From DASRJW01 sp964567755 (lineage in GTDB: Bacteria; Krumholzibacteriota; Krumholzibacteriia; G020349025): a stretch of 64,000 bases of DNA. Shown here piece by piece: positions 16,312-24,768 of this stretch; positions within the stretch are counted from its first letter, which is position 1, and each line of letters starts with the position of its first letter. Position numbers and translations under genes: made by a program. Location: NCBI GenBank assembly GCA_964567755.1, contig CAZMNW010000023.1:62001-126000 (forward strand), read 5' to 3'. The notes below the pieces were generated by a model. That model was given only the letters and a program-made list of their open reading frames with translations. It was not told where the DNA came from and did not search any database.

Positions 16312-18624
16312 ATGCACGGCAGAACCTGGGCACTGACGCTCGCCGCGCTCGTGGTGCGCATGGCGCTCTGGGCATTGCGCCCAGGGCTCACCTACGACGG
16401 TACGTACTATCTGCGCCAGGCCGAACGCGTCCTTCACCTCGACTTTCAGGTGATCGGGTTTCCGCCAGGGTACCCGGTGGTTGTGGCGTTCCTGAGACTC
16501 CTCGTCGGTGACTTCGAGCTCGCCGGACGCTTGGTGAGTCTCGTGTCGGGAATCGCCACCGTGATCCTCTTCTGCGTCTGGGCGCGCCGCCGCCTGCCGC
16601 CGTGGCTCGTGGTGGCCGCGACGCTCGTACTCGCTTTGCACCCCGAGATCGCGAGGAATAGTGTCGAGGTCACGAGCGAGCCGCTCTACATCTTCTGTGT
16701 GATCGCGGGCCTGATGGCCTTCGAGTCGCGGCGCGACCTGGCCGCCGGGGCGCTATTCGGTTTCGCCTTTCTCGTGCGCCCGGAAGCGCTGGTCTTGCTC
16801 GTGGGTGGGGCGTTGTGGCGTTTGTGGGCGTGGCGGCAGTCCACGGCGACCATTCGCGACGCGCAGTCTGAGCCACGGACCTTGGCGACTCCTCGCGACG
16901 CCTTTCCCTGGCGCTTCCTCGCCATCGGATTTCTGCCCGTGGCGGCCTACTCCGCCATCGCGTCGCAGGCGATCGGTCACTGGGTGTTGACGCCGAAACA
17001 AGGGCAGATCGACATCGATGCCGATGTCTTGAAGCGACTGTGGAGGACTCTCGTGTCTCTGCACGCAATCTTCCCGTTGATCTTGCTCCCAGGCGCGCTG
17101 TGGCAGGGCTGGCGCACGCATCGAATGCTTCTCGTCGGGGTGGCTCCCATCTTGGCATTGCCGTTCTTCACCATCCACATTCAGCCGCGCCTGTTGCTGC
17201 CACTGCTGCCGTTCTTGCTCGTCCTGGGTCTCTCCTGGGTCGCCATGCAGCGTCGAGTTTGGCAACGCCTCGCACTCGCGGTCGCTGCGATCCTCTTGTT
17301 CTGGGGTGCGGCACCGGCATTCGTGTCTTTGCGCGGTCCTGGCATCGTCACACCTCATGACAAAGCACTCGGCGCCCAGCTGCATCCACACTTGCACTTC
17401 GAGGACCGTGTTGCCTGCCGCTTCCCGTTCGTGCCGTATTACGCCGGTACCGGCTTCGTGCGCGTTCCGCTCGCGTCGTACGTGAGCACGATGGATTCGC
17501 TCGCCGCCGCCGGCGCCACGCATCTCCTCGTGCTCGAGCACGAGGTGATCGACATGGTGCCGCAGCTGCGACCGCTCTTCGACGATGCGGGCTTCGCGAC
17601 CGCCGAAGGCAGGCTCGATCTGGTGACCGCGCTTGCGCCCGCCGCGGGTCCCCGCGCTCTCCTGTATCGATTCCACACCCCGGTGCTGGCCTCGAGCCAG
17701 CGTGTCGATAGCTTGGCAATCGCAGCGGCCTGGCTCGGCACCCGCCTCGTCTACACTGGGCGCGACGGCAAGGTGCATCACGACGAGTCGATTTCCGCCG
17801 CTGCCGCTGGCGTCTTGCGCCTCGTCGCCAATGCACGCGATCTGTGTGTGTCTGCCGACGCGAGGCGTGTCGCGTTCGTGCAACAACACGATGGTTCGTC
17901 GCAGCTCGCCGAAATCGACCTCGCCACCGCGGCGCTGCGCGTGCACGCCGCGACCGCCGCAGACATGCCACGCTCGCCGTGTTATGTGGACGATGCGCTG
18001 CTTTACGTGCGCGGCGCCGGATCCGGCGGCCTGCACGTCCTCGAGCCGGGCGGGCGCGTGCACGCCGTGGTTCTCGCCGGGCTCACCGCGGGCGAAGCGC
18101 AACCGCTCTTCGTCACGGCGCGTGGACGAGATATCGCGATCACCTTCGCCCGGCCGCAACGCCAACTCGACAGCCACCGCATCGTCGCCACTGCGGTCTG
18201 GCCGGCAACGGTGACGGCCGATACTGCCGTCGTCCTCGCCGGACGCTGGGCGACACAGTTGTCGCTAGCGGACGATGCCGTGGCCTGGGTGCCGGATGCG
18301 GACCGGCTCGTGGGATGCGTCGTTGTGCGCGAGCTCGACGAGGAGGGGGCTGTCATTGGGAGTTTCTCTACGCTGGCTGTTTTCGCCGCGGATGGACGCC
18401 TGCGTACGCTCGGCTACGGCCTCGACACCCCGCGGCGCCCGGTATTGCGCGCCGGGCACATCGCGTTCCTGACTGCCAACGCAGAATTGCGCACGGCTCC
18501 GCTTGACGCGGACGATCTTCGCATCCCAGAAGTGCGCGTCTTCGACGCGCCGCGTCCGGCGCTGCGCCGGCGGAGTCGCGCCGCCTCGGGCGCCGCTGAC
18601 GCAGGTTTCTCGGCCGCGAACTGA
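16312..18624 (+). CDS. Multi-pass membrane glycosyltransferase (GT-C type) with large C-terminal extracytoplasmic domain
   Basis: A ~770-residue protein. The first ~350 residues hold about nine hydrophobic helices and resemble dolichyl-phosphate-mannose-type (GT39/PMT_2-like) transferases: an early acidic loop (TYDGTYYLRQAE), then FPPGYPVVVAFL and ARNSVEVTSEPLYI. Residues ~350-770 are hydrophilic, rich in short beta strands (SLAIAAAWLGTRLVYTG, ADARRVAFVQQHDGSSQLAEIDL, DAVAWVPDADRLVG) and look like a TolB/WD40-like propeller. That pairing is unusual. It is the only rightward gene between 6 kb and 40 kb. The start at 16312 is tentative (GAGGGAG just upstream); 16294 is also possible. A lipid-linked sugar donor is inferred from the family only. 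Confidence 0.75.
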   Translation: MHGRTWALTLAALVVRMALWALRPGLTYDGTYYLRQAERVLHLDFQVIGFPPGYPVVVAFLRLLVGDFELAGRLVSLVSGIATVILFCVWARRRLPPWLVVAATLVLALHPEIARNSVEVTSEPLYIFCVIAGLMAFESRRDLAAGALFGFAFLVRPEALVLLVGGALWRLWAWRQSTATIRDAQSEPRTLATPRDAFPWRFLAIGFLPVAAYSAIASQAIGHWVLTPKQGQIDIDADVLKRLWRTLVSLHAIFPLILLPGALWQGWRTHRMLLVGVAPILALPFFTIHIQPRLLLPLLPFLLVLGLSWVAMQRRVWQRLALAVAAILLFWGAAPAFVSLRGPGIVTPHDKALGAQLHPHLHFEDRVACRFPFVPYYAGTGFVRVPLASYVSTMDSLAAAGATHLLVLEHEVIDMVPQLRPLFDDAGFATAEGRLDLVTALAPAAGPRALLYRFHTPVLASSQRVDSLAIAAAWLGTRLVYTGRDGKVHHDESISAAAAGVLRLVANARDLCVSADARRVAFVQQHDGSSQLAEIDLATAALRVHAATAADMPRSPCYVDDALLYVRGAGSGGLHVLEPGGRVHAVVLAGLTAGEAQPLFVTARGRDIAITFARPQRQLDSHRIVATAVWPATVTADTAVVLAGRWATQLSLADDAVAWVPDADRLVGCVVVRELDEEGAVIGSFSTLAVFAADGRLRTLGYGLDTPRRPVLRAGHIAFLTANAELRTAPLDADDLRIPEVRVFDAPRPALRRRSRAASGAADAGFSAAN

Positions 18625-18774
18625 ATCGACCCAGCAAAACGCATGGTGAACTTTGCTTGAACAGAAGTCTATGCGCGCCTCGCGTCTGACCTAATCTTGC
18701 TTAGGCTGAGGCTAGGTCATCTGACCAGCCCGCGGTCCAAGACTGACCCACTACCCGCTTATGCTCGGTCTGAG

Positions 18775-20028
18775 TCAGGGCTTGGCAAAGGTCACGCGTG
18801 CGGTCGTGATCTGACCGATGTGATCGCGCGCTTGAAGAAAGAAGCGCGACACCGTGGCCGTCAACGGGCGGGGTGGTGCCGCGCGCAGGACGGTCCATGG
18901 GGACCACTGTCGATCGTCGTTCGGATTCGTAATGTCCCAACCGTAGCGATAGTCGCGGGATGTGCCGCCGTAGTGCCGCGTTTCCATCGGCCCCCAGGCG
19001 ACCGTCACCGAATCGACGCCGGTCGCGTCGACTTGGATTTGTGGCGCCGTGTTGCCATCGAACACCCAGTTTCCCAGCCCGGCTTGTATTTCGCGCACAG
19101 GAACCCGTGGCCCGACCGGAAGATCCGAGCGCACGTGCAAGACGCCGAAGTTGCTGTCGACGAAAGGCGTGTCGCCGAACTGCGGCGTGATGGCGCCGCC
19201 ATCGTCCAAGCCTTGCACCGCGAAAGCGTAGAAAGAGTCGCCCGAGGCCGGTGCCAGGACATCGCGCAACCGCGCTTCGCGCGTCGAATCGACGACCCCC
19301 CACGCCAGCCAATCGCTCCAGCGATCTTCAGGCAAGTCGTAGAGCAGATCACGCACCCTCTCCGTTCCCACATCGATCGCATTCACCGACACGAGCGCCC
19401 AACGTACGGACACTGGATTCTGCGTGCGTCCATCGCCGATGTCGTCGACACCATTCCAACGCATCACGAACGTGCGCGGCAACTCCACGACATCCGGGTT
19501 GGGAAGTGCCGGTTCGAGCAACCACAGATCCGGTGCGACGGTGAAGGCCGCGAAAGTGCGTGAGTCCGGGCTCGCATCCCTCGCGCCCTCGTTGTCGATA
19601 GCGCGGACGAAGAGCGTATGCCAACGGTCGAAGTGTCCATCGCCGATATCGCCACGCGGATCGGCGCGCAACGTGTCGGCCACGGCGACGAGGTCGATGG
19701 CGAAGCGGGTTCCCTCACCCTGCGCCGGCCCCCAGCCCGGATCGTCCACCGCCGGCTGCGGCACGACGATGTCCGTAAAACGCCCAAGCGAACGCGGGTA
19801 GGTGTGCAACAGATACTCGAACTCCGGCACGTTGCCGTCGGCGTCGCGGCCGCTGAATCGGATCTCTATCTGGTGGGGCACCGACTCGCCATTGGCCGGG
19901 ACGGAGCTGGTGATTTCGGTGTCGGGAGGTTGGTTCGGAGCCAGAGTGCCCTCGTCACTGCCGCAGCCTGCAAGGAACGTCGCGGCGATGCCGAAGAGGA
20001 GGCCTTTGGCCGTCGATTCACGCTGCAT
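18775..20028 (-). CDS. Lipoprotein of unknown function
   Basis: A 417-residue lipoprotein. The N-terminus (MQRESTAKGLLFGIAATFLAGC) is a textbook type II signal ending in the lipobox LAGC. A Ser/Gly/Asp-rich tether follows (GSDEGTLAPNQPPDTEI). At ~45-150 there is an Ig/fibronectin-like stretch (VPHQIEIRFSGRDADGNVPEF) and another strand-rich block near the C-terminus (WDITNPNDDRQWSPWT, VSRFFLQARDHIG), a pattern seen in secreted proteins of FCB-type bacteria. The GGAG site before the ATG at 20028 and the lipobox fix the start; the open frame upstream is spurious. It is convergent with the membrane glycosyltransferase. Confidence 0.85.
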   Translation of the reverse strand: MQRESTAKGLLFGIAATFLAGCGSDEGTLAPNQPPDTEITSSVPANGESVPHQIEIRFSGRDADGNVPEFEYLLHTYPRSLGRFTDIVVPQPAVDDPGWGPAQGEGTRFAIDLVAVADTLRADPRGDIGDGHFDRWHTLFVRAIDNEGARDASPDSRTFAAFTVAPDLWLLEPALPNPDVVELPRTFVMRWNGVDDIGDGRTQNPVSVRWALVSVNAIDVGTERVRDLLYDLPEDRWSDWLAWGVVDSTREARLRDVLAPASGDSFYAFAVQGLDDGGAITPQFGDTPFVDSNFGVLHVRSDLPVGPRVPVREIQAGLGNWVFDGNTAPQIQVDATGVDSVTVAWGPMETRHYGGTSRDYRYGWDITNPNDDRQWSPWTVLRAAPPRPLTATVSRFFLQARDHIGQITTARVTFAKP

Positions 20029-20444
20029 GGAGCTCCAGATGCGGCCGCTCACAAGAGCGGTGGAACGGTTCCCCGCCTCCAATGAGCGCTGGGGTGTGGG
20101 TTCCATGGTAGCCAGAGGCAGGCGGTTGCGCAACGCAGCGCGCAAAGCAGGGTGCTGCACATCGGCCACGGCTCGCCCATGCAGACGCGAAGAATGTGCC
20201 CGGCCGCATGCGACCACGCCGTCGGACCCGGCCGGATTCCGGAACCGCGGCGCTGTCCCCACCCGACGCGAACCGGGCACATCACCAGAACACGCAAAGG
20301 ACGCGCGCGTGGGGAGACGCCGCTCGCAAGCGTGCCGAGGGCTCCGGAGGAGCAACGAGCCCTCGGCACATCGAGTGCTGATCACGGTCGATTGCCACGT
20401 CCGTGGACGGGGCCCGGGAAATAAGGGCAGGGGATCGATGCTTG
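20029..20444. other. Intergenic region between radical SAM and lipoprotein genes
   Basis: About 415 bases with no convincing gene in any frame. It should hold the 3' end of the radical SAM transcript and the promoter of the lipoprotein. The clearest structure is a perfect 12-bp inverted repeat at 20333-20368, listed separately. Confidence 0.5.
20333..20368. repeat. Perfect 12-bp inverted repeat
   Basis: TGCCGAGGGCTC and GAGCCCTCGGCA are separated by 12 bases. The repeat lies 77 bases beyond the radical SAM stop. Neither direction has a T-run, so it is not a standard intrinsic terminator. It may be an RNA-stabilising hairpin, a factor-assisted terminator or an operator. Confidence 0.6.
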
Positions 20445-21956
20445 TCAAGCGCCGGCGACACGAAGAGGTGTTTGCGACGTGTCCAGGACGTCCATGAAGG
20501 CGCTGACGGAGAAGATCGCGCGGCCGACTCCGGGCTCACCATAGCCGCGCGGGACCGGAAGGTGATGCCGCTTAAGGGTGTCACGCCACAAACGCAGCAG
20601 TCCGAGATGATAGGCGAGCGGGGCCGGCCCTTGATCGCGACCTAGAACCGAGAGCTTCTCTGGGCACCACGTGGTGAAGCGCGGCACCACGCCGTGCGAC
20701 ATAAAGAACTCCAGGCCTTCGCCCGTGGAGCGCAATGCGTCCTCGACACGCGTGAATCCCCACGGTTGCGCCATCTCGACCCCAGCGACGAAATTGGGGA
20801 TGACGCGCGCCGGTCCCATGATCTCTGCGGCTGTGAGAATGCGCTCGATCCATGCCGCGCGGCCGATGAGGCGCTGCTTCCCGGGGCAGAGAATCTCGAA
20901 CAAGGTCGGATCCCAGACTTCGTAGTTCGGATGATAGATCTGCACGCCGGCATCGTTGAAACGTCGCACGGCCTCCGCGTCGTGCGCTTGCACGACCAGC
21001 TTCGAGATCCAGCGTCCGGGGAACTTGCCTTCGATGGCTGTGACATAGCGGCAGTAGAAATCGACCTCGGACAAACCCTGCAGCTGCGTCGTGATGCTGC
21101 CACCGGTCAATGTGTAGGCCGTCGTCGGCTGCAGCGGCAACGTGGCGGTCGCGCTCAGCCTCCCCGCGGTCGCACCGGGCGGCTCTGCCGTGGCGCCGTG
21201 CGCCTCCACCCCCGCGGGCCGCCGGCGTTCCTCTTCGTCGATGATCAGGAGCGCCGCCAACACATCGTCGAGATCCTTCACCTGCGTGTATGGCCTGCCG
21301 GCGCGACGTTGCTGGCGAAAGTTCTCGTTGATGTCGCAGAACTTGCATTCTTCCTCGGCGCCGAAGTACTGGCACAGGCGAAACACGGTGAGGTAGATGA
21401 GATAGCCCCACTCGATGGTCGGGGCCACTTCACGCATGCTCTTGCCACCCGGCAGCTCTCGGGAATAGTAAGAGGGCATTGGCGCCAATTTGATATCGCA
21501 CAATACCTGTGCGCCGACGAAGAGCTGCAGCGCTCCTTGCTGCTCCTCAACCCGATACGGCGAGCTTGGGTTCAAGCGCACCGACACGATGGTGCGCTTC
21601 AGGTCATGGGGTCCGCCAACGAGCGCGATCTCCTCCGGCGCATGCAATGCCGCCTCGGGCAGCTCCGTCAATGGCACCATGTCGAAGGAGAAGATGAAAT
21701 AGGCCTTGGGTTTGGCGCTCGCCGCCAAACGCAACGCCTCCGGCATGAAGTGCACACCGAGACGCAGCAAGTCTTCCTTGAAGACCGCCTCGAGCGGCAG
21801 ATCGGCCTCTGCCGCGGCGAGACGCAGAACGTCTTCGATGTAGGCTTCCCCATCGTCGTGTGCCGAAAGATGCGTCGCCTCGCCGCGTGCCGCCGAGCGG
21901 ACGACCGGACTGCGCGCCGCGGGACCTGCAACCACGCGCGGTTGTGGCTTGGTCAT
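20445..21956 (-). CDS. Radical SAM protein with non-canonical CX8CX2C motif
   Basis: A 503-residue protein that resembles radical SAM enzymes: the cluster motif sits in RLCQYFGAEEECKFCDINEN, followed by LTGGSITTQ (the glycine-rich SAM-contacting GGE-like motif) and later strand/helix repeats such as NFVAGVEMAQPWGF. The three cysteines are C195, C204 and C207, that is CX8CX2C instead of CX3CX2C. An Ala/Thr/Pro-rich stretch (~245-270) interrupts the barrel and is probably a surface loop. Its ATG overlaps the stop of the OmpA-family gene (ATGA), so the two are translationally coupled. Substrate unknown. The deoxyhypusine synthase-like gene lies just beyond the OmpA gene. Confidence 0.8.
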   Translation of the reverse strand: MTKPQPRVVAGPAARSPVVRSAARGEATHLSAHDDGEAYIEDVLRLAAAEADLPLEAVFKEDLLRLGVHFMPEALRLAASAKPKAYFIFSFDMVPLTELPEAALHAPEEIALVGGPHDLKRTIVSVRLNPSSPYRVEEQQGALQLFVGAQVLCDIKLAPMPSYYSRELPGGKSMREVAPTIEWGYLIYLTVFRLCQYFGAEEECKFCDINENFRQQRRAGRPYTQVKDLDDVLAALLIIDEEERRRPAGVEAHGATAEPPGATAGRLSATATLPLQPTTAYTLTGGSITTQLQGLSEVDFYCRYVTAIEGKFPGRWISKLVVQAHDAEAVRRFNDAGVQIYHPNYEVWDPTLFEILCPGKQRLIGRAAWIERILTAAEIMGPARVIPNFVAGVEMAQPWGFTRVEDALRSTGEGLEFFMSHGVVPRFTTWCPEKLSVLGRDQGPAPLAYHLGLLRLWRDTLKRHHLPVPRGYGEPGVGRAIFSVSAFMDVLDTSQTPLRVAGA

Positions 21957-23443
21957 GGCTTTTTCTCGGGCAGCCCTGGTTCGAGCACCGGTACTTCCAT
22001 GGGCGTGATCGTCACGCGCTCGTTGCGTGCGCGGTTCCCCGGTGTGTCGTTGGCGACCCATGGCGACTCTTCGCCGTAGCCGATGGCCGTGAGTCGCGCT
22101 CGCGCGATGCCGCGCGACACCAAGTAGACCACGACGGCCTCGGCGCGACGCTGGCTGAGCGCCTGATTGTCGGCGTTGGCGCCGATATCGCTCGTGTGCG
22201 CCTGCACCTCGACCTCGGCGCTCGGGTAGGCCTTGAGCGACAGCACCACGGAGTCGAGAACCGCGAGACCTGCGGGTTCGAGATCGGCCGAGCCGGCACG
22301 GAAGCGCACGCCGGAAAGCACGCGCTCCTTGTCGATCGCCGCCACGGTCGGACAGCCGAGCGAATCCACCGGCACTCCCTGCGGCGTGTCGGCGCACGTG
22401 TCCGCCGCATCGGCAATGCCATCGCCGTCGTTGTCCGCATCGGGACAACCGTCCTCGTCCTGGAATCCGTCCTTGTCTTCGGCTGTATCGGGACACTTGT
22501 CGTCGACGTCGGCCAGCGCGTCGCCGTCGTTGTCCGGGTCGGGTACCCCGTCCTCGTCCTGGAATCCATCCATGTCTTCCGCCTGATCCGGAGCCTTGTC
22601 GCCCGTATCGGCGACTCCATCGCCGTCGTTGTCCGTGTCGGGACAGCCGTCTTGGTCTTGGGTTCCATCCTTGTCTTCGGCCGCGTAGGGACAAGTGTCA
22701 TTGCGGTTGGCGATCCCGTCACGATCCGAATCGCGGTCGCTGAAAAAGTAGTGCAGGCCGACGAAAACGCTGCTCAGAAACTCGTTGGCGTCAACGTGTG
22801 CGGCGCTGCCATAGGCGGCGCTGGCTCCGGTATTGTCCTTGTCCTGATCGATCAACCAATCGAACCGCGCGCGTGCATGCAGGCCGATCCGATACGCCAC
22901 TTCGACCTCGGCACCGATGCCGAAGTGCAGCGTCCAATTCTCATCGCTCAAAAAATCGCGCCCGCCCAGCTCGTTGTATCCAATCGGAACCTCGCCGTCG
23001 TCGAACAGCCCGGCGGACTGACCGGTCAGGTCGACGACCTCCCAGAACGTGACCCCGGCACCACCGAAGACGACCGGCGTCCAGCGCGCTTCGGGGTTGA
23101 AGCTGTAGAGCAGGCTGGCCGCGATCTGTGTGCTGCGATTATGGAAAGTGCGCCCGAGGTTCTGCCCCGAGGCGGTCAGGCTGTCCGGAAGCTCGGTGGT
23201 CGCGAAAGCACCATAGCGTAGGCCCAGCAGCAGATCCACGTTGCGTTTCCATCCCATGCGCACGCCGCCATGCAGGAGCGTGCCGAGGTCCGAGTGGTCG
23301 AGATTCCCCCCGCTGTACTTGCCGGCGCCTGCGCCGAACTCGACGCCGATGCGATTGGAATAGTCTTCCTGAGCAGCGAGCGGAGCCGTGAGAACGAGGC
23401 TCAGGACCCAGAAGCACCAGGTCGCCTTCTGCGTTCGTGGCAC
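21953..23443 (-). CDS. OmpA-family protein with calcium-binding thrombospondin type 3 repeats
   Basis: A ~496-residue outer-membrane protein. Order: signal peptide (cleavage near APLAAQ), an N-terminal beta-barrel (~30-235, e.g. IGVEFGAGAG, SSVFVGLHYFF), then about 130 residues of Asp-rich repeats (DSDRDGIANRNDTCP, DNDGDGVADTGDKAPD, EDKDGFQDEDGCPD), which are type 3 thrombospondin-like Ca2+ sites. An OmpA C-terminal peptidoglycan-binding domain follows (VRFRAGSADLEPAG, LSQRRAEAVVVYLVSRGI, NRARNERVTI). It should link outer membrane and peptidoglycan. AGGAGG lies 1 base from an ATG at 23449 but 7 bases from an in-frame GTG at 23443, so the GTG is preferred. Confidence 0.92.
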   Translation of the reverse strand: MPRTQKATWCFWVLSLVLTAPLAAQEDYSNRIGVEFGAGAGKYSGGNLDHSDLGTLLHGGVRMGWKRNVDLLLGLRYGAFATTELPDSLTASGQNLGRTFHNRSTQIAASLLYSFNPEARWTPVVFGGAGVTFWEVVDLTGQSAGLFDDGEVPIGYNELGGRDFLSDENWTLHFGIGAEVEVAYRIGLHARARFDWLIDQDKDNTGASAAYGSAAHVDANEFLSSVFVGLHYFFSDRDSDRDGIANRNDTCPYAAEDKDGTQDQDGCPDTDNDGDGVADTGDKAPDQAEDMDGFQDEDGVPDPDNDGDALADVDDKCPDTAEDKDGFQDEDGCPDADNDGDGIADAADTCADTPQGVPVDSLGCPTVAAIDKERVLSGVRFRAGSADLEPAGLAVLDSVVLSLKAYPSAEVEVQAHTSDIGANADNQALSQRRAEAVVVYLVSRGIARARLTAIGYGEESPWVANDTPGNRARNERVTITPMEVPVLEPGLPEKKP

Positions 23444-23559
23444 GTGCATGCCTCCTGGAATCGAAACAACGAGCGGACTTCCGGGGGGACGAAAGAGGGT
23501 TGCAGCCTAGAGGCCGCCAGGGCGACTTGTAAAGTCCCCGCAGGTGTTCCAACCGCCGC

Positions 23560-24768
23560 TCAGCGCCTGTCCGCTCGCCGCTTGCGCGGGGGCCGCACCG
23601 ATCGCGTCGACGCCGTGGATCGTGTTTTCCCCGCCCGTCGCCCGCGCCCACCGGCCGATTTCTCGCCGGCGTCGAGTCGCTCGAGCACGGCTTTCACGAC
23701 CATGGGCCAGACGATGGTGGCGTCGGCGTACACCTCGGCATAGCGCCCGCCTTCGGAGGTCGGCACGAACTTGCCCCACGACACGCCTTCCGAGTAGGTG
23801 CAGCCCGAAAGGCCCCCCCAGTGCACCGGTTCCGGACAAATGCGCACGCCATAATGGAAACGCCGCATGCCCTTGCCAATTCCGGCGCGCTTGTGCAGGA
23901 GATCGAGGTAGGGTCCCACTTGCTGCGCCCAATTGCGCGGTGCACCACCGCCAATCGTGAAGATGCCGAGTGTCTTCTGCTTCTCGATGTGCTGTGTGTA
24001 GTCTTCGAGATCCAACAAGGCATCGAACGACAAGGGTGCTCGGCCGGCGTGCTGGCGCCGGCGGCTGTGAATGGCGAAATCCAACCCGAGCTCCGAGTCG
24101 GTGAACGCGGGGACGTAGACCGGCACGTCGTGCTCGTATGCCGAGCGCAAGATACCGCGCCCGGCGCCGCTCCGCGACAAGTGCGCGCCGAGATCGCGGT
24201 GCAGTTGGACGCTGGACCACGGCTGGCCGTCGTCGCGCGCATCGAGGATCGTGCGCACGATCGGTTCGACGTCGTCCAAGTTCTTCTCGAGCTCGAGGCT
24301 GTCGTAGACACGATTGTAGCCGCGGTCGAACAGCTCCTCATCGTCCATCGCTGGGTCGTACTTGAAATGCAGCAGGCCGCTGGCCTCGACGAACCCGTGC
24401 GCCATAAGCGCGCCCGTGGCGACGATTGCCTGCACCATGCCGCGCTCGATCATGTCGCAGACGACCAGACCCATCTTCGCCACCGTCATCGCGCCAGAGA
24501 TGGTGAGCACGACGTAGCAATCCGGGTCGCGCGTCATCGACTCGAGAATCTGCGCCGCGAGCCCGACCTGACGCGCGCCGATGGCGGTGCGCTCGTACTG
24601 CGCCACCAGATCCGAGACCGAGCGCACGACGCTCAAGTCCAGCGGCACCGTGGCTTCGAGACGATCGTCGACACCGGTTCCGTAGGCGGTCGTGGCGCGG
24701 CGCACGTGCCCCGCGCCGGCCGTGCGGCGGCCGCGACCCTTCTTCTTTTCCACCTTGCCCCTGCTCAT
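23560..24768 (-). CDS. Deoxyhypusine synthase-like protein
   Basis: A 402-residue member of the deoxyhypusine synthase family, which transfers the aminobutyl group of spermidine, through a lysine imine, to a protein lysine (eIF5A) or to an amine (homospermidine synthase). The lysine that forms the imine in the human enzyme is conserved as K333 in SEGVSWGKF, followed by EVYADATIVWPMVV as in true DHS. The NAD-binding block is represented by VVLTISGAMTVAKMG and TIGGGAPRNW. Bacteria lack eIF5A, so the substrate is open. The N-terminus is Lys/Arg-rich and the last ~35 residues form a very basic tail, suggesting nucleic acid or ribosome contact. Its ATG overlaps the glycosyltransferase stop, and GGAGGGG precedes it. 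Confidence 0.9.
   Translation of the reverse strand: MSRGKVEKKKGRGRRTAGAGHVRRATTAYGTGVDDRLEATVPLDLSVVRSVSDLVAQYERTAIGARQVGLAAQILESMTRDPDCYVVLTISGAMTVAKMGLVVCDMIERGMVQAIVATGALMAHGFVEASGLLHFKYDPAMDDEELFDRGYNRVYDSLELEKNLDDVEPIVRTILDARDDGQPWSSVQLHRDLGAHLSRSGAGRGILRSAYEHDVPVYVPAFTDSELGLDFAIHSRRRQHAGRAPLSFDALLDLEDYTQHIEKQKTLGIFTIGGGAPRNWAQQVGPYLDLLHKRAGIGKGMRRFHYGVRICPEPVHWGGLSGCTYSEGVSWGKFVPTSEGGRYAEVYADATIVWPMVVKAVLERLDAGEKSAGGRGRRAGKTRSTASTRSVRPPRKRRADRR

Noticed and set aside
22390..22720. Apparent tandem DNA repeats or CRISPR-like periodicity
   Set aside because: They are degenerate Asp-rich thrombospondin type 3 repeats inside the OmpA-family gene, not DNA-level repeats.
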